Part shown: positions 45,482-54,478 of the stretch, piece by piece
Position numbering within the stretch: the first letter of the stretch is position 1
Layout: the number at the start of each line of letters is the position of its first letter
NCBI GenBank assembly: GCA_963845425.1
Contig: CAWJSC010000002.1
Span: 317,745-381,744, forward strand
DNA: 64,000 nucleotides
From: DATDAH01 sp963845425
GTDB taxonomy: Bacteria > Actinomycetota > Acidimicrobiia > Acidimicrobiales > DATDAH01
Direction of reading: 5' to 3'
The notes under the pieces: model-generated
What the model was told of the DNA's origin: nothing
What the model saw: only the letters and a program-made list of their open reading frames with translations
The model's database searches: none
Program-made: the position numbers and the translations under genes

Positions 45482-46750
45482 ATGACCGACTTCACCGGGG
45501 TGAAGTTCTTCAGCGACCGGGCCGTGCAGGACGACCCCTACCCCTACTTCGACTGGGTGCGGGAGCAGGGACCGGTCTGGCAGGAGCCCCACTACGGCGT
45601 GTTCATGGTCACGGGCCACCCGGAGGCCATGGAGGTCTACGGCGACCCGGCCACCTTCCCCGAGGACGTCCCGGCATCCGGCACCTTCTCGTCGTGCAAC
45701 GCCGTGAGTGGGCCCTTCGTGAAGTTCTCCGAGCCCGTGGTGGGCGACGACATCACCGACGTGATCGTGGCGTGTCGTCACGAGCTCCCCTTCAGCGACC
45801 AGCTCCCGGCGTTCGATCCGCCCGACCACACGGCGCACCGTCACCTGCTGATGCGGCTCATCACGCCGAAGGGGCTCAAGGAGAACGAAGACTTCATGTG
45901 GCGGTTCGCCGACCAGCTCATCGACGGGTTCCCCGGCGACGGCGCCGTCGAGTTCGTCAGCGCCTACGCCGAGCCGTTCACCCTCACGGTCGTCGCCGAC
46001 CTCGAGGGCGTGCCCGAGTCCGACCACTCGCTGTTCCGCGAGCGCCTGTCGACGGTGCACCAGGAGATCTCCCACAAGCCGCTCGAGTTCCTCTACGAAC
46101 GGTTCAGCGAGTACATCGCCGACCGCCGCCGTGAGCCCCGCGATGACATCTTGAGCGGCCTCGCCACCGCATCCTTCCCCGACGGTTCGACGCCCGAGGT
46201 CGGCGATGCCGCGCTGATCGCCGCCAACCTCTTCGTCGGTGGCCAGGAGACCACGGTGCGGATGCTGTCCTTCGCGCTCCGGATGCTGGGTGAGCGGCCC
46301 GACGTGCAGCAGCTCGTGCGCGACGACCGGGATCTCATCCCGACCTTCATCGAGGAGACGCTGCGGCTCGAGAGCCCGCTGCGGACGCAGTTCCGGATGG
46401 CACGCGTCGACACGGACCTGGCCGGCGTCCACGTCCCTGCGGGCGGGACGGTGATGCTGGCACCCGGTGCCTGCAACCGCGACCCCCGGGTGTTCGAGCG
46501 GCCCCACGAGTTCGACATCGACCGGCCCAACGCCCGCCAGCACATCGGCTTCGGTCACGGCATCCACACGTGCGCCGGCGCCCCGCTGGCCCGCGCGGAG
46601 GGTCGGGTGACACTGAACCGCTTCCTCGACCGGACCGGCGACATCCGGATCTCCGAGGAGCACCACGGTCCCCCGGACGCCCGCCAGTACGAGTACCTGC
46701 CGACCTTCTTCCTGCGAGGCCTGCAGCGCCTCCACCTCGACCTCGCCTGA
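45482..46750 (+). CDS. Cytochrome P450
   Basis: 422 aa; ACGGAGG lies 7 nt before ATG 45482. Heme loop FGHGIHTCAGAPLARAEG with Cys364, I-helix GGQETT (253-258) and ExxR ETLR (292-295). Same length plan and motif positions as the P450 at 24785, so the two probably arose by duplication. The adjacent ferredoxin gene is the likely electron donor. Substrate is probably a hydrophobic cyclic compound processed together with the KstD-like enzyme. Confidence 0.9.
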   Translation: MTDFTGVKFFSDRAVQDDPYPYFDWVREQGPVWQEPHYGVFMVTGHPEAMEVYGDPATFPEDVPASGTFSSCNAVSGPFVKFSEPVVGDDITDVIVACRHELPFSDQLPAFDPPDHTAHRHLLMRLITPKGLKENEDFMWRFADQLIDGFPGDGAVEFVSAYAEPFTLTVVADLEGVPESDHSLFRERLSTVHQEISHKPLEFLYERFSEYIADRRREPRDDILSGLATASFPDGSTPEVGDAALIAANLFVGGQETTVRMLSFALRMLGERPDVQQLVRDDRDLIPTFIEETLRLESPLRTQFRMARVDTDLAGVHVPAGGTVMLAPGACNRDPRVFERPHEFDIDRPNARQHIGFGHGIHTCAGAPLARAEGRVTLNRFLDRTGDIRISEEHHGPPDARQYEYLPTFFLRGLQRLHLDLA

Positions 46751-46877
46751 CCGTCGGCCGCCGAAAGTCAGCCGGGGCGTTCGCCTTCTCGGACGGCCTG
46801 CGTCACGACGCCGACGACCCACGCCAGTGTCCGGACCGCCCGCTCCTCGTCGACCTCCCAGTCGCCCCTCCACCGCG
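46751..46877. other. Short intergenic region before the palindrome
   Basis: On the minus strand a coding-like tail (GDWEVDEERAVRTLAWVVGV, then VTQAVREGERPG and stop at 46768) reads out of the palindrome, but it has no credible start codon, so no gene is called. Confidence 0.4.
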
Positions 46878-46901
46878 TTGATGTCAGGGCCCTGACATCA
46901 A
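46878..46901. promoter_or_regulatory. 24-bp perfect palindrome upstream of the degenerate TA locus
   Basis: Each arm is TTGATGTCAGGG and its exact reverse complement, with no spacer. It lies 18 bp before the antitoxin remnant. It is strong enough to be a bona fide operator of the kind bound by VapB-type antitoxins. Confidence 0.7.
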
Positions 46902-46919
46902 TTCCGACAGTAGCCGTGG

Positions 46920-47029
46920 GTGGGGTGGACTCGCCCGCGCACCCTGGGCGAGTTCCTCGAGAGCCTCGATGCCGAGCACGGAGCCCCGGACGAAGCGCTG
47001 GTCCGCAGTACATGGACCTGCTCGGATGA
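46920..47029 (+). pseudogene. Frameshifted antitoxin remnant
   Basis: The frame from GTG 46920 reads TLGEFLESLDAEHGAPDEALVR and then loses sense (STWTCSDE). In the next frame the continuation is QYMDLLG and stop (TGA 47027-47029), the normal ending of this antitoxin type, so one base has been gained or lost near 47005. After correction the stop would overlap the toxin start as ATGA. The N-terminal DNA-binding part is short or missing. Confidence 0.5.
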
Positions 47030-47178
47030 GCCGATCGATCGTGTTGGACGGCGAGCCCCTGTCGATCCTCGCCCGCCCTCGGTCCCCCGCCCACACCGAG
47101 GTCCGTGCCGCTCTCGAAGCGGCCCGGCGACTCAACCGAGACGTGATCGTCCCCGCCGTCTGCGGCGCCCCCCAACGG
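47026..47178 (+). pseudogene. PIN-domain toxin remnant
   Basis: ATG 47026. The first 45 residues (MSRSIVLDGEPLSILARPRS, then RAALEAARRLNRDVIVPAVCGA) match the start of PIN toxins, with the first acidic residue at VLDGE. After VPAV the sequence becomes low-complexity and the remaining catalytic acids are absent. End coordinate approximate. Confidence 0.5.
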
Positions 47179-47246
47179 GAGCCATCGGCGAGCGGATCTC
47201 CGCCCCATGGGCGTCGGCAGGTCCGTCTCGGCCTCGTCACGGGTGG

Positions 47247-49493
47247 CTACGGCGCATCCAGCGGTGCGAGTCGACGACGCTCACCGCGTCCGGTCAAGAG
47301 GTAGGCCTCGATGCGATGTGGTGTCGGGCCGGACAGCTCTGTGGGGTCGAGCATCAGGTCGATGCGCTGGGCGACATCGCCCTCGACGAAGGTGGGTGCG
47401 ACCCCGGCGATCACCCCGTCGATCGCCACGACGAGGCGCTGCTCACCGGAGGGCCCACCCTCGATCCGACCGGTCAGGTGGGTGGGCACGATCTCGTCAT
47501 CGGATCGGTAGGACCGCAGCGCGTCGAACCCGTTGTCGGCGATCACGCGACCGTCGGCGTCGGGTCCGGTCGCCAAGTCGTCGACCCGCGTGCCGACGAG
47601 GTCGCCGTCCTCGGTACGGGCGTAGAACTCGTGGTCGGGCGCGTCCGCCACCAGCAGGGTCTCCACGCTCCGGGCCAGGTTCTCGGCCAGAACCCGGTCG
47701 CCGTCGAAGTGAACCGGGTCGGAGACCTGGACGGCGCCACCGAAGCCACCGAACCCGCCGCCACCCATGTCGACCTTGTTGAACTGCTTGTCGGAGTCGG
47801 TCCGCGCCGGCCCGAGCAGGGACCGCCCGTCGACCTCCCACGGCAGCGTCAAGCCGAGGATGTCGGCGATGGTCGGGAGCACGTCGGTTGACGCCACGTT
47901 GTCGTCGCTCACCGTTCCGGGCTCGAGCTGTGGTGCCTTCACGATCAGCGGGACGTAGAGGATGTCGGCGTACAGCGAGCGGTCGAGCGTGTCGCCTTCC
48001 AGGCCTCGATGTGACTGGCCGGGGACGAACCCGGACCCGTGGTCGGAGGTCACGACGATCGCGGTGTCGTCGTACAGCCCGGTCTCCTGCAGCCGGTCCA
48101 TCAGCTGGCCGACGAGCCGGTCGGCGTAGCCCACCTGGAGGAGCAGGCGATGCCGGTCGGCGTCAGCCTCTGCCTGCTCGGAGCCACGGACGCCGATGAG
48201 GTCACCCCCTCCCGGCCCGAACCCGCCGGCCTCGTAGACCCTGCCGTCGGGGAGGAACCGGTACGGCGTGTGGGGCAGCTGGAGGTGGAGGAAGTGCAGC
48301 GCTGGCTCTTCATCGGCTTCGATCGAATCGAGGAGCCCTTCGAAGGCGTCGATCTGCAGGACCGGGAACCCGCCCGCTCCGGCGTCGGTGTTGCGGGCCT
48401 CGTCGACGGCGGCCGCCGTACCGTCCTGGTCGAGGGCGACCGCCGTCGGCGTCGTGGTCACGGTGCTGGTGGACTCCTCGATCGACTGAGGGCCACTGGC
48501 GTCGGGGTCAAGGGAGATCATCGCCTGGTAGCTGTCGACGGCATCACCGACCAGGTCGCTCAGGGGTGACTCGGAGGTGCGTGCCGCCTCGGCGTCGGCC
48601 GCCGCGGCGGCGTCGTCGGAGGCCTCGGGGTCGTCGACGAACGGACCGGAGCACAGGCTGGACGGGCAGAGCGAGGTCACGGACTCCGTGACCTCGAGGT
48701 CGTACTGGCTGGCCAGGAGCGTGAACAGGTTCTCGGGGTGATCGGCCGCCGTCGGGCTGGCCCCATCGGCCGCGTAGCGGCCGGTCAGCAGCGCGGGCAC
48801 GGCCGCAACGGTCGCGGTGGCGACGGTCGTGGCGTTGCGGTACCAGGCGCCGTCGGCGGCGAGGGCGGCCAGGTTCGGGTAGAGGTCGGCATCGATCTCG
48901 CCGTCGGCGTCGAAGATCGAGTTCTGCGGCCACTCGTCGAACACCACCATCACGACGGACCGGGCAGCACCGGTTCGGTCGAGCTCCGCGGCGCCCACCG
49001 ATGAGGACCGCAGCACGTCGGAGGCGGGCGAGCCGGCGAGGAAACTCCCGACGAAGAGCACCGGTCCCAGGGCGAGCACGGCCAGGGCCGTGTGGAACGC
49101 CGGCCGCCGCTGGGCCGCCACGACCGCGGCGAACACGAGGACCGCGACGACGGCTAGGACCACGCCACCCCAGCCGGCCAGCTCCTTCACGAGCTGGAGG
49201 ACGAACAGTGCACCGAGCGCGGCCACGAACCCACGGTGGAGCAACACCGCGGCGGGAGGATCGATCAGGCGGGTGAGGACGATGAGCACCGTGAGCACGA
49301 CCGGCAGCACGAGGGTCACCACCAGCGCGAACGCGATGAGGTCGCCGCGGCCGGCGTCGCGGGCAGTGAACGCCTCAGGCGCGCGCCCGAACACGTCGAG
49401 CAGCGGCTGGGTGACCGCCAGCCCGGTCATGGCCAAGAGCTCCACGAAGACTCGCATCGTGGCGCGACAGTCGAACCTCTGGTTCCCGTTCAC
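47247..49493 (-). CDS. Membrane-anchored alkaline-phosphatase-superfamily protein
   Basis: 748 aa. GTG 49493 overlaps the upstream stop (GTGA) and follows GGAGGGCC. About five transmembrane segments occupy residues 14-155. The extracytoplasmic domain has the superfamily metal motifs: VVMVVFDEWPQNS (first Asp), a Thr-rich nucleophile region TTVATATVAAVPALLTGRY, and VVTSDHGSGF (Asp-His). LHFLHLQLPHTPYRFLPDG is also typical. The nucleophile appears to be Thr, which favours a lipid-head-group transferase (phosphoethanolamine- or phosphoglycerol-type) or phosphatase over a sulfatase. Last gene of an exporter cluster. Confidence 0.8.
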   Translation of the reverse strand: MNGNQRFDCRATMRVFVELLAMTGLAVTQPLLDVFGRAPEAFTARDAGRGDLIAFALVVTLVLPVVLTVLIVLTRLIDPPAAVLLHRGFVAALGALFVLQLVKELAGWGGVVLAVVAVLVFAAVVAAQRRPAFHTALAVLALGPVLFVGSFLAGSPASDVLRSSSVGAAELDRTGAARSVVMVVFDEWPQNSIFDADGEIDADLYPNLAALAADGAWYRNATTVATATVAAVPALLTGRYAADGASPTAADHPENLFTLLASQYDLEVTESVTSLCPSSLCSGPFVDDPEASDDAAAAADAEAARTSESPLSDLVGDAVDSYQAMISLDPDASGPQSIEESTSTVTTTPTAVALDQDGTAAAVDEARNTDAGAGGFPVLQIDAFEGLLDSIEADEEPALHFLHLQLPHTPYRFLPDGRVYEAGGFGPGGGDLIGVRGSEQAEADADRHRLLLQVGYADRLVGQLMDRLQETGLYDDTAIVVTSDHGSGFVPGQSHRGLEGDTLDRSLYADILYVPLIVKAPQLEPGTVSDDNVASTDVLPTIADILGLTLPWEVDGRSLLGPARTDSDKQFNKVDMGGGGFGGFGGAVQVSDPVHFDGDRVLAENLARSVETLLVADAPDHEFYARTEDGDLVGTRVDDLATGPDADGRVIADNGFDALRSYRSDDEIVPTHLTGRIEGGPSGEQRLVVAIDGVIAGVAPTFVEGDVAQRIDLMLDPTELSGPTPHRIEAYLLTGRGERRRLAPLDAP

Positions 49494-51121
49494 GGCCCTC
49501 CGAAGCCTCCCCCGCCGGGGAACCCGCCACCGAACCCACCAGGCCCGGTTTCCGTGCTGCTGGTGTCGGTGGCGCTGCCCGGGAGGGGCTCGTCGAGGTC
49601 GGCGAGCACGACCTCCTGGCCCTCCTCGAGCCCCGAGGTGATCTCGGTCAACGCCGCGCCGATGGCGCCGATCTCGACGGTCACCGTGGCCGTCTCATCG
49701 CCCTCGGTTACCTGGACGGTGGCGGTGTCGCCGTCCACGGTGACGGCGGATGTGGGGACGGTCAGGGCGTCCTCGGCCGCCGAGGTGACGATCTCGACCG
49801 AGGCGGTGGAGCCGTTGCCGAGCTGGCTGGTGTCACCCTGCAGCCCGACGGTGATCGGGAAGCTGCCGGCGTTGGCCGCGACCCCGATGGCGATGACCTC
49901 GCCCGGGATCTCCTCGTCGCTGCCATCGGGCAGCACCGTGGCCGCCTGCCCGACCTCGATGTCCTCCAGATCATCGACACCGACGTTGACCGTCGCCTCG
50001 TAGCCGCCTCGGCCCGAGATGATGATGTTGGCGGTGGCCGACGCGGCGTCGACGTCGTCGCCCACCGTCATGTTCGCCGCGATGACCATGCCGGCGATCG
50101 GGCTCACGATCGAGGCCTGGGCGACGGCCTGCTGGGCCACGATGACCTCGAGCACCGCCGCGTCAACGGCCCGCTGCAGCGCGATGAGCCGCTCCGACGA
50201 GACGCTGGAGCCGCCGCTGACCGAGCCCGTCGAGGGGACCGAGCCGAGCTCAGGGCTCGCGCCGCCGGTCACGGGCGTCGGTTGGGGGGGCTGGGTCGTG
50301 GTCGGCGGCTGCTCGCCGAGGGCGGCGGCGCGCTGGGCGAGCAGGTCGTCCAGGGTCGCCGCCGCGCTGCTGACGACGGCCTGGCTGGTCTGGACCGCCT
50401 GCTGCGCCGCGGCCACGGCGTTGATGGCGTCGGTGCAGGCGTTGATGGCGGCGGGGAACCCGGCGACGTCGGCCGAGCCGACGGCCGCGCACACCGAGTT
50501 GGCGTTGTCGATCGCCGGCTGCACCGCGGCGAGGGCCGCATCGGCCTGCTGTTGCGCGCTGAGCAGCGCCTGTTGGGCCGCGGCGATGTCAGCGTCGCTC
50601 GGCCCGCTCTGGGCGGCGATCGTCTGGACCTCCCCGAGGTCGACGGCATCGGACGACTCCTCCCCGGAGGCCTCGTAGGACGCGGGGATCGCCCCGGTGC
50701 CGCCGGACGGATCGGCACTGGTCCCGACCGCTTCGCCGTTGAGGGCGCGCTCCAGGCTCAGCTCGGCCTGGTCCAGGGCGGCCTGCTGCTGGCGGAGCGT
50801 CCGCTCGAGGCTCTCGGTCTCCAGGCTGGCGAGGCTGGTGCCGACGGCGACGCGGTCGCCCACCGCGACATCGACGAACTCGACGGTGCCGGCGATGGGG
50901 AACGTCACCACGGCCTGGGTGACGGGCTCGATCGTGGCGACCGACTGCAGCACCTGGTCGACCGAGCTGGTCGTCGCGGTGGCTGTGCGGTAGTGGCCCG
51001 AGTTGGTCTGGCCGTTGGCGGCCACGGCGATCACCATGAAGGCGATCACGGCGACCAAGCCCGCAGCACCGAGTCGGCGGACCGAGGCCGGAGTGTTCGC
51101 GAGGAAGGCGGGAAGCGGCAT
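49490..51121 (-). CDS. HlyD/RND-type adaptor protein (exporter)
   Basis: ATG 51121 lies 1 nt after the permease stop and follows GGAG (543 aa); the frame upstream is a shadow of the permease. One N-terminal membrane segment (LGAAGLVAVIAFMVIAVAA), lipoyl-like halves (VTFPIAGTVEFVDVAVGDRVAVG; ASIVSPIAGMVIAANMTVGDDV), a long Ala/Gln helical hairpin with many AAQQA repeats, and a beta-barrel domain. The C-terminus is low-complexity Gly/Pro/Phe. It should link to the MacB-like permease in the same operon. Confidence 0.85.
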   Translation of the reverse strand: MPLPAFLANTPASVRRLGAAGLVAVIAFMVIAVAANGQTNSGHYRTATATTSSVDQVLQSVATIEPVTQAVVTFPIAGTVEFVDVAVGDRVAVGTSLASLETESLERTLRQQQAALDQAELSLERALNGEAVGTSADPSGGTGAIPASYEASGEESSDAVDLGEVQTIAAQSGPSDADIAAAQQALLSAQQQADAALAAVQPAIDNANSVCAAVGSADVAGFPAAINACTDAINAVAAAQQAVQTSQAVVSSAAATLDDLLAQRAAALGEQPPTTTQPPQPTPVTGGASPELGSVPSTGSVSGGSSVSSERLIALQRAVDAAVLEVIVAQQAVAQASIVSPIAGMVIAANMTVGDDVDAASATANIIISGRGGYEATVNVGVDDLEDIEVGQAATVLPDGSDEEIPGEVIAIGVAANAGSFPITVGLQGDTSQLGNGSTASVEIVTSAAEDALTVPTSAVTVDGDTATVQVTEGDETATVTVEIGAIGAALTEITSGLEEGQEVVLADLDEPLPGSATDTSSTETGPGGFGGGFPGGGGFGGP

Positions 51122-51122
51122 G

Positions 51123-52355
51123 TCATTCACTCCGTAAGGCGTCAATGGGGGCGAGACGGGAGGCGCGTGACGCGGGGTACACGCCGAACAGGACGCCGAT
51201 GCCGATGGCCATGACGATGGCCAGGACCGACACCGGCAGCGAGAGGAGGACGCGGACGTCGGCAAGGGACGGGAGGACCAGGGCGCCAACGACGCCGAGC
51301 GTGACGCCCAGGAGACCACCGGCCAGGCCGAGGAGCGAGGCCTCGACGAGGAACTGGCGGCGGATGAGCCGGGGCTTCGCGCCGAGGGCCTTGCGGAGGC
51401 CGATCTCCCGGATCCGTTCCGTGACCGAGACCAGCATGATGTTCATGACCCCGATGCCACCCACCAGGAGCGAGATGGCGGCGATGCCGCTCAGCATCAC
51501 GGTGAGCGTCCGGTCGACCGAGCTGGCCGCGGTCAGGATCGACTCCTGGGTGGCGATCGAGAAGTCGACGTCGTCCTCGGAGGTGATCCCGTGGAGGTTC
51601 CGCAGGGTGGCGTCGGTCTCCTGGTACGCCGCTGACAGGGTGGCGCCCTCGGAGGCCTTGACGTAGATCGAGCTGACCGAATCGCGATCCTCACCACCGA
51701 CGAGGCGGTGGCTGTAGGTGGCGAACGGGACCAGGGCGACGTCGTTGTTGCTCGTGTCGTCCGACGAGCTGAGCGCCTCGAGGACGCCGATCACCTCGAG
51801 CTCGGTGCCGTTCACCGTGACCGTCTGGCCGACAGGGTCGCCGACGAGGCCCAGCTCGGTCACGGTGTCGGGGCCCAACACCGTGACCGAGGCGGCGTCT
51901 TCCTCCTCTGTCTCGGTCCAGAACCGTCCCGAGCTCGTCGCTCTCGACCGGACGTCCTGCCACGACCGTGTGGTGCCGGTCAGGGTGGTGGTCCAGTTGG
52001 TCTCGCCGGCGTTCAGCGACACCGAGCTGGTGGCGGTCGCCGTGACCGCCTCGACGTCGGGGGCGACGACATCGTCGGCCAGCGCCTCGGCGTCGCCCAT
52101 CGTGAGGGTCGACGCCGTGCCGAAGCCGCCGCGAACACCGGAGTCGTCAGTCGAGCTTCCCGGCGACACGACGAGGACGTTGGTGCCCAGCTCGTCGATC
52201 TGGTCCTGCACGTCGGCCCGGGCGCCACGGCCGATGCCGACGGTCAGGATCACCGCGGTGATCCCGATCAGGATCCCCAGCATCGTGAGTGCCGACCGAA
52301 GGCGGTGGGTACGGACGGCGTCGGAGGCGGTGAAGAGGGTGTCGCGCCAGTTCAC
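51123..52355 (-). CDS. MacB-like ABC transporter permease
   Basis: 410 aa from a GTG that overlaps the ATPase stop (GTGA). Four membrane segments: one near residues 20-45 (LRSALTMLGILIGITAVILTVGIG) and three in the C-terminal FtsX domain (LSGIAAISLLVGGIGVMNIML; LGLAGGLLGVTLGVVGALVL; VLAIVMAIGIGVLFGVYPA). The large extracytoplasmic domain between them is the MacB periplasmic-core type. With the ATPase and adaptors it forms a tripartite-like exporter for peptides, lipids or drugs. Confidence 0.9.
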   Translation of the reverse strand: MNWRDTLFTASDAVRTHRLRSALTMLGILIGITAVILTVGIGRGARADVQDQIDELGTNVLVVSPGSSTDDSGVRGGFGTASTLTMGDAEALADDVVAPDVEAVTATATSSVSLNAGETNWTTTLTGTTRSWQDVRSRATSSGRFWTETEEEDAASVTVLGPDTVTELGLVGDPVGQTVTVNGTELEVIGVLEALSSSDDTSNNDVALVPFATYSHRLVGGEDRDSVSSIYVKASEGATLSAAYQETDATLRNLHGITSEDDVDFSIATQESILTAASSVDRTLTVMLSGIAAISLLVGGIGVMNIMLVSVTERIREIGLRKALGAKPRLIRRQFLVEASLLGLAGGLLGVTLGVVGALVLPSLADVRVLLSLPVSVLAIVMAIGIGVLFGVYPASRASRLAPIDALRSE

Positions 52356-53038
52356 GCGGCCACCTCGCTCTCGCTCACCCGGCCGTCGCTGATCCGCACG
52401 ACGCGACCGGCGCGGGTGGCGACGTCCGGCTCGTGGGTGATCAGGACGATCGTGCGGCCGCTGTCGTGCAGGTCCCCGAGGAGGTCCAGCACATCCGCCG
52501 TGGACGCAGAGTCGAGGTTGCCGGTGGGCTCATCGGCGAGGAGCAGGTCGGGCTCGGTCACCAGCGCCCGCGCGATGGCCACGCGCTGCTGCTGGCCGCC
52601 GGAGAGCTCCATCGGCCGATGGTCGGCCCGGTCGGCGAGGTCGACGCGGTCGAGCGCAGCCAGCGCCCGCTGTCGGCGCTCGGTGGGTCCGACACCCGCG
52701 TACACCAGCGGCAGCTCGACGTTGCGCCACGCCGTGAGGTAGGCGAGCAGGTTGAACTGCTGGAAGACGAAGCCGATGCGCCGGTTGCGGGCCTCAGCAA
52801 GCTGGTCCTCGGACAGGGTGGCCACATCTTCGCCGGCCAGCAGGAACCGGCCATCAGTGGGTACGTCGAGGCAGCCGAGGATGTGCATCAGCGTCGACTT
52901 CCCCGACCCCGACGGGCCGACGATGGCGACGAACTCGCCGCTCTGGATCGTGAGCGTCACGTCGCGCAGCGCCTCGACTTCCAGCAGGCCCGACCGGTAG
53001 GTCTTGTACACGTCGGCGAGCTCGAGGACGGCGCTCAT
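52352..53038 (-). CDS. ABC transporter ATPase (MacB/LolD-like)
   Basis: ATG 53038, GAAGAGG 8 nt upstream (228 aa). Walker A GPSGSGKST (41-49), Q-loop QQFNLL, signature LSGGQQQR, Walker B LLLADEPTGNLD and H-loop ITHEPD. The LADEPTGNLD form is characteristic of the MacB/LolD/FtsE branch that pairs with FtsX-type permeases. Coupled to the permease by a 4-nt overlap. No TolC-like outer-membrane gene is present, as expected for an actinobacterium. Confidence 0.92.
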   Translation of the reverse strand: MSAVLELADVYKTYRSGLLEVEALRDVTLTIQSGEFVAIVGPSGSGKSTLMHILGCLDVPTDGRFLLAGEDVATLSEDQLAEARNRRIGFVFQQFNLLAYLTAWRNVELPLVYAGVGPTERRQRALAALDRVDLADRADHRPMELSGGQQQRVAIARALVTEPDLLLADEPTGNLDSASTADVLDLLGDLHDSGRTIVLITHEPDVATRAGRVVRISDGRVSESEVAA

Positions 53039-53108
53039 CGTTGATGCCTCTTCGCCTGACGTCTCATCGGCATGCGGGCCTCTTCGGCCCGCCGACCGTC
53101 TTCGACGC

Positions 53109-54476
53109 TCATCCTTCCGCTCCCGGGAACCCCTCGGGCAGGTCGTCGGGCAGGTCACCCCCGCCGGGGAACCCTCCGGGGCCGCCCTGTCCGCCGAAGG
53201 ACATCACCACGGTCTCGCCGGCCTCGAGGCCGGCGGTGATCTCGGTCATGGTGCCCGACGTCAGGCCGGTCTCGACCGTGCGGGTCTCGTCGCCGTCGTC
53301 GGTCCGCACGGTGACCGTGCTCGATCCGTCCTCCTCGGTCGTCACGGCGAGGGTCGGCACCTGGACGACGTCCTGCACCTCGTCGTAGGTGATCTCCACC
53401 GACACGGTCTCGCCGGCGTTGAACTCGCCGCCGGTGTTCTCGAAGAGCACGGTGACCGGGTACGCCGCGACCCCCGACGAAGCGTCGGCGATGCGACCGA
53501 CCTCCCACACGAGACCCTCTGCCGTCGGGCCGGACGCGGCGGTCGTCGTGCCGTCGTCGTCGCCGGTGTCGCCGGTATCGCCGGTATCGCCGGTGCCGCC
53601 GGCGCCGGGGAAGGCCCCGCCCCCGGGAAGGACGCCACCGCCGGGGAACGCCCCGCCTCCGGGGAAGCCGGTCGACGACGAGGTCGTGACCGTGGCCGTT
53701 GCGTCCAGGCCGATCTCGACGAGGTCGACGTCGGACTCGTCCAGCCCGAGCTCGACGGTGAAGTGCTCCCCGTCGATGACCTGGATGTCCGCTTCCTCGC
53801 TCGTCGTCTCGGTCCCGGTGTCACCCGTCGTGGGCGGGAGGCCGGTGTCCTCGCTGCTGCCCAGCGTGCTCGCCGACCCTCCGCTGCCGCTGCCACTGCC
53901 GGTCGTCGACGTGCCGCCGGTCCCACCGCTCGTCAGCTGTTCGCCCTCGACGACGTTGACGGCTGAGACAACCCCGTCGAAGGTCGCGACCAGGCGAGCG
54001 CCGTCGAGGTCCCCCCGAGCGACGTCGAGAGAGTCCTGCGCGGCGGCGAGCGCGGAGCGGTCGGCCTCGAGCTGGTCCTCGGAGGCACCGGCGTCCTCGT
54101 CGTCGGCCAAGGTCGCCTGAGCCTCGGCGAGCGACGACTCGGCGTTCGCCACGGCGAGCTCGATCTCGGCCGAATCCATGGTGGCCAGCACCCGGCCGGC
54201 GCGAACATGATCGCCGGCTTCGACGTTGACCGCCGTCACCGTGCCCGCCGCGCCGAAGGACAGGTCGTCGGTCTGGGCCGACTCGAGGGTGCCTTCGGCG
54301 GACACTGTCTGGGCCATCGACCCGACGCTGGCCTCGGCGGTGGTCTCCGCCGAGGTGTTGGTGTCGGCCGAGGTGCTTTCGGATCGGAGCGAGAGCCAGG
54401 CGCCGACGGCGATCAGGCCGACGAGCGGCATGACGACCCAGGGGCGACGGACGGCCGACTTGAGGTCGATGCGCAC
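53109..54476 (-). CDS. Second HlyD/RND-type adaptor protein
   Basis: 455 aa. One N-terminal membrane segment (WVVMPLVGLIAVGAWLSL), lipoyl halves (LSFGAAGTVTAVNVEAGDHV; ATFDGVVSAVNVVEGEQL) and an alpha-hairpin with acidic content (LADDEDAGASEDQLEADRSA). The middle contains a PGGG-rich linker and a GDTGDTGDTGDD run, and the C-terminus is again Gly/Pro-rich (FGGQGGPGGFPGGGDLPDD). Together with the adaptor at 49490 this gives two different adaptors for one ATPase/permease pair. 70 bp upstream of the ATPase gene. Confidence 0.85.
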   Translation of the reverse strand: MRIDLKSAVRRPWVVMPLVGLIAVGAWLSLRSESTSADTNTSAETTAEASVGSMAQTVSAEGTLESAQTDDLSFGAAGTVTAVNVEAGDHVRAGRVLATMDSAEIELAVANAESSLAEAQATLADDEDAGASEDQLEADRSALAAAQDSLDVARGDLDGARLVATFDGVVSAVNVVEGEQLTSGGTGGTSTTGSGSGSGGSASTLGSSEDTGLPPTTGDTGTETTSEEADIQVIDGEHFTVELGLDESDVDLVEIGLDATATVTTSSSTGFPGGGAFPGGGVLPGGGAFPGAGGTGDTGDTGDTGDDDGTTTAASGPTAEGLVWEVGRIADASSGVAAYPVTVLFENTGGEFNAGETVSVEITYDEVQDVVQVPTLAVTTEEDGSSTVTVRTDDGDETRTVETGLTSGTMTEITAGLEAGETVVMSFGGQGGPGGFPGGGDLPDDLPEGFPGAEG

Positions 54477-54478
54477 CC

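Noticed and set aside
43489..45495. 668-aa minus-strand frame over the KstD-like gene
   Set aside because: Antisense shadow rich in V/G/R/H without recognisable motifs; the plus-strand gene has clear FAD motifs and a ribosome site.
46768..46880. Minus-strand short frame reading out of the 24-bp palindrome
   Set aside because: No start codon or ribosome site; too short to judge.
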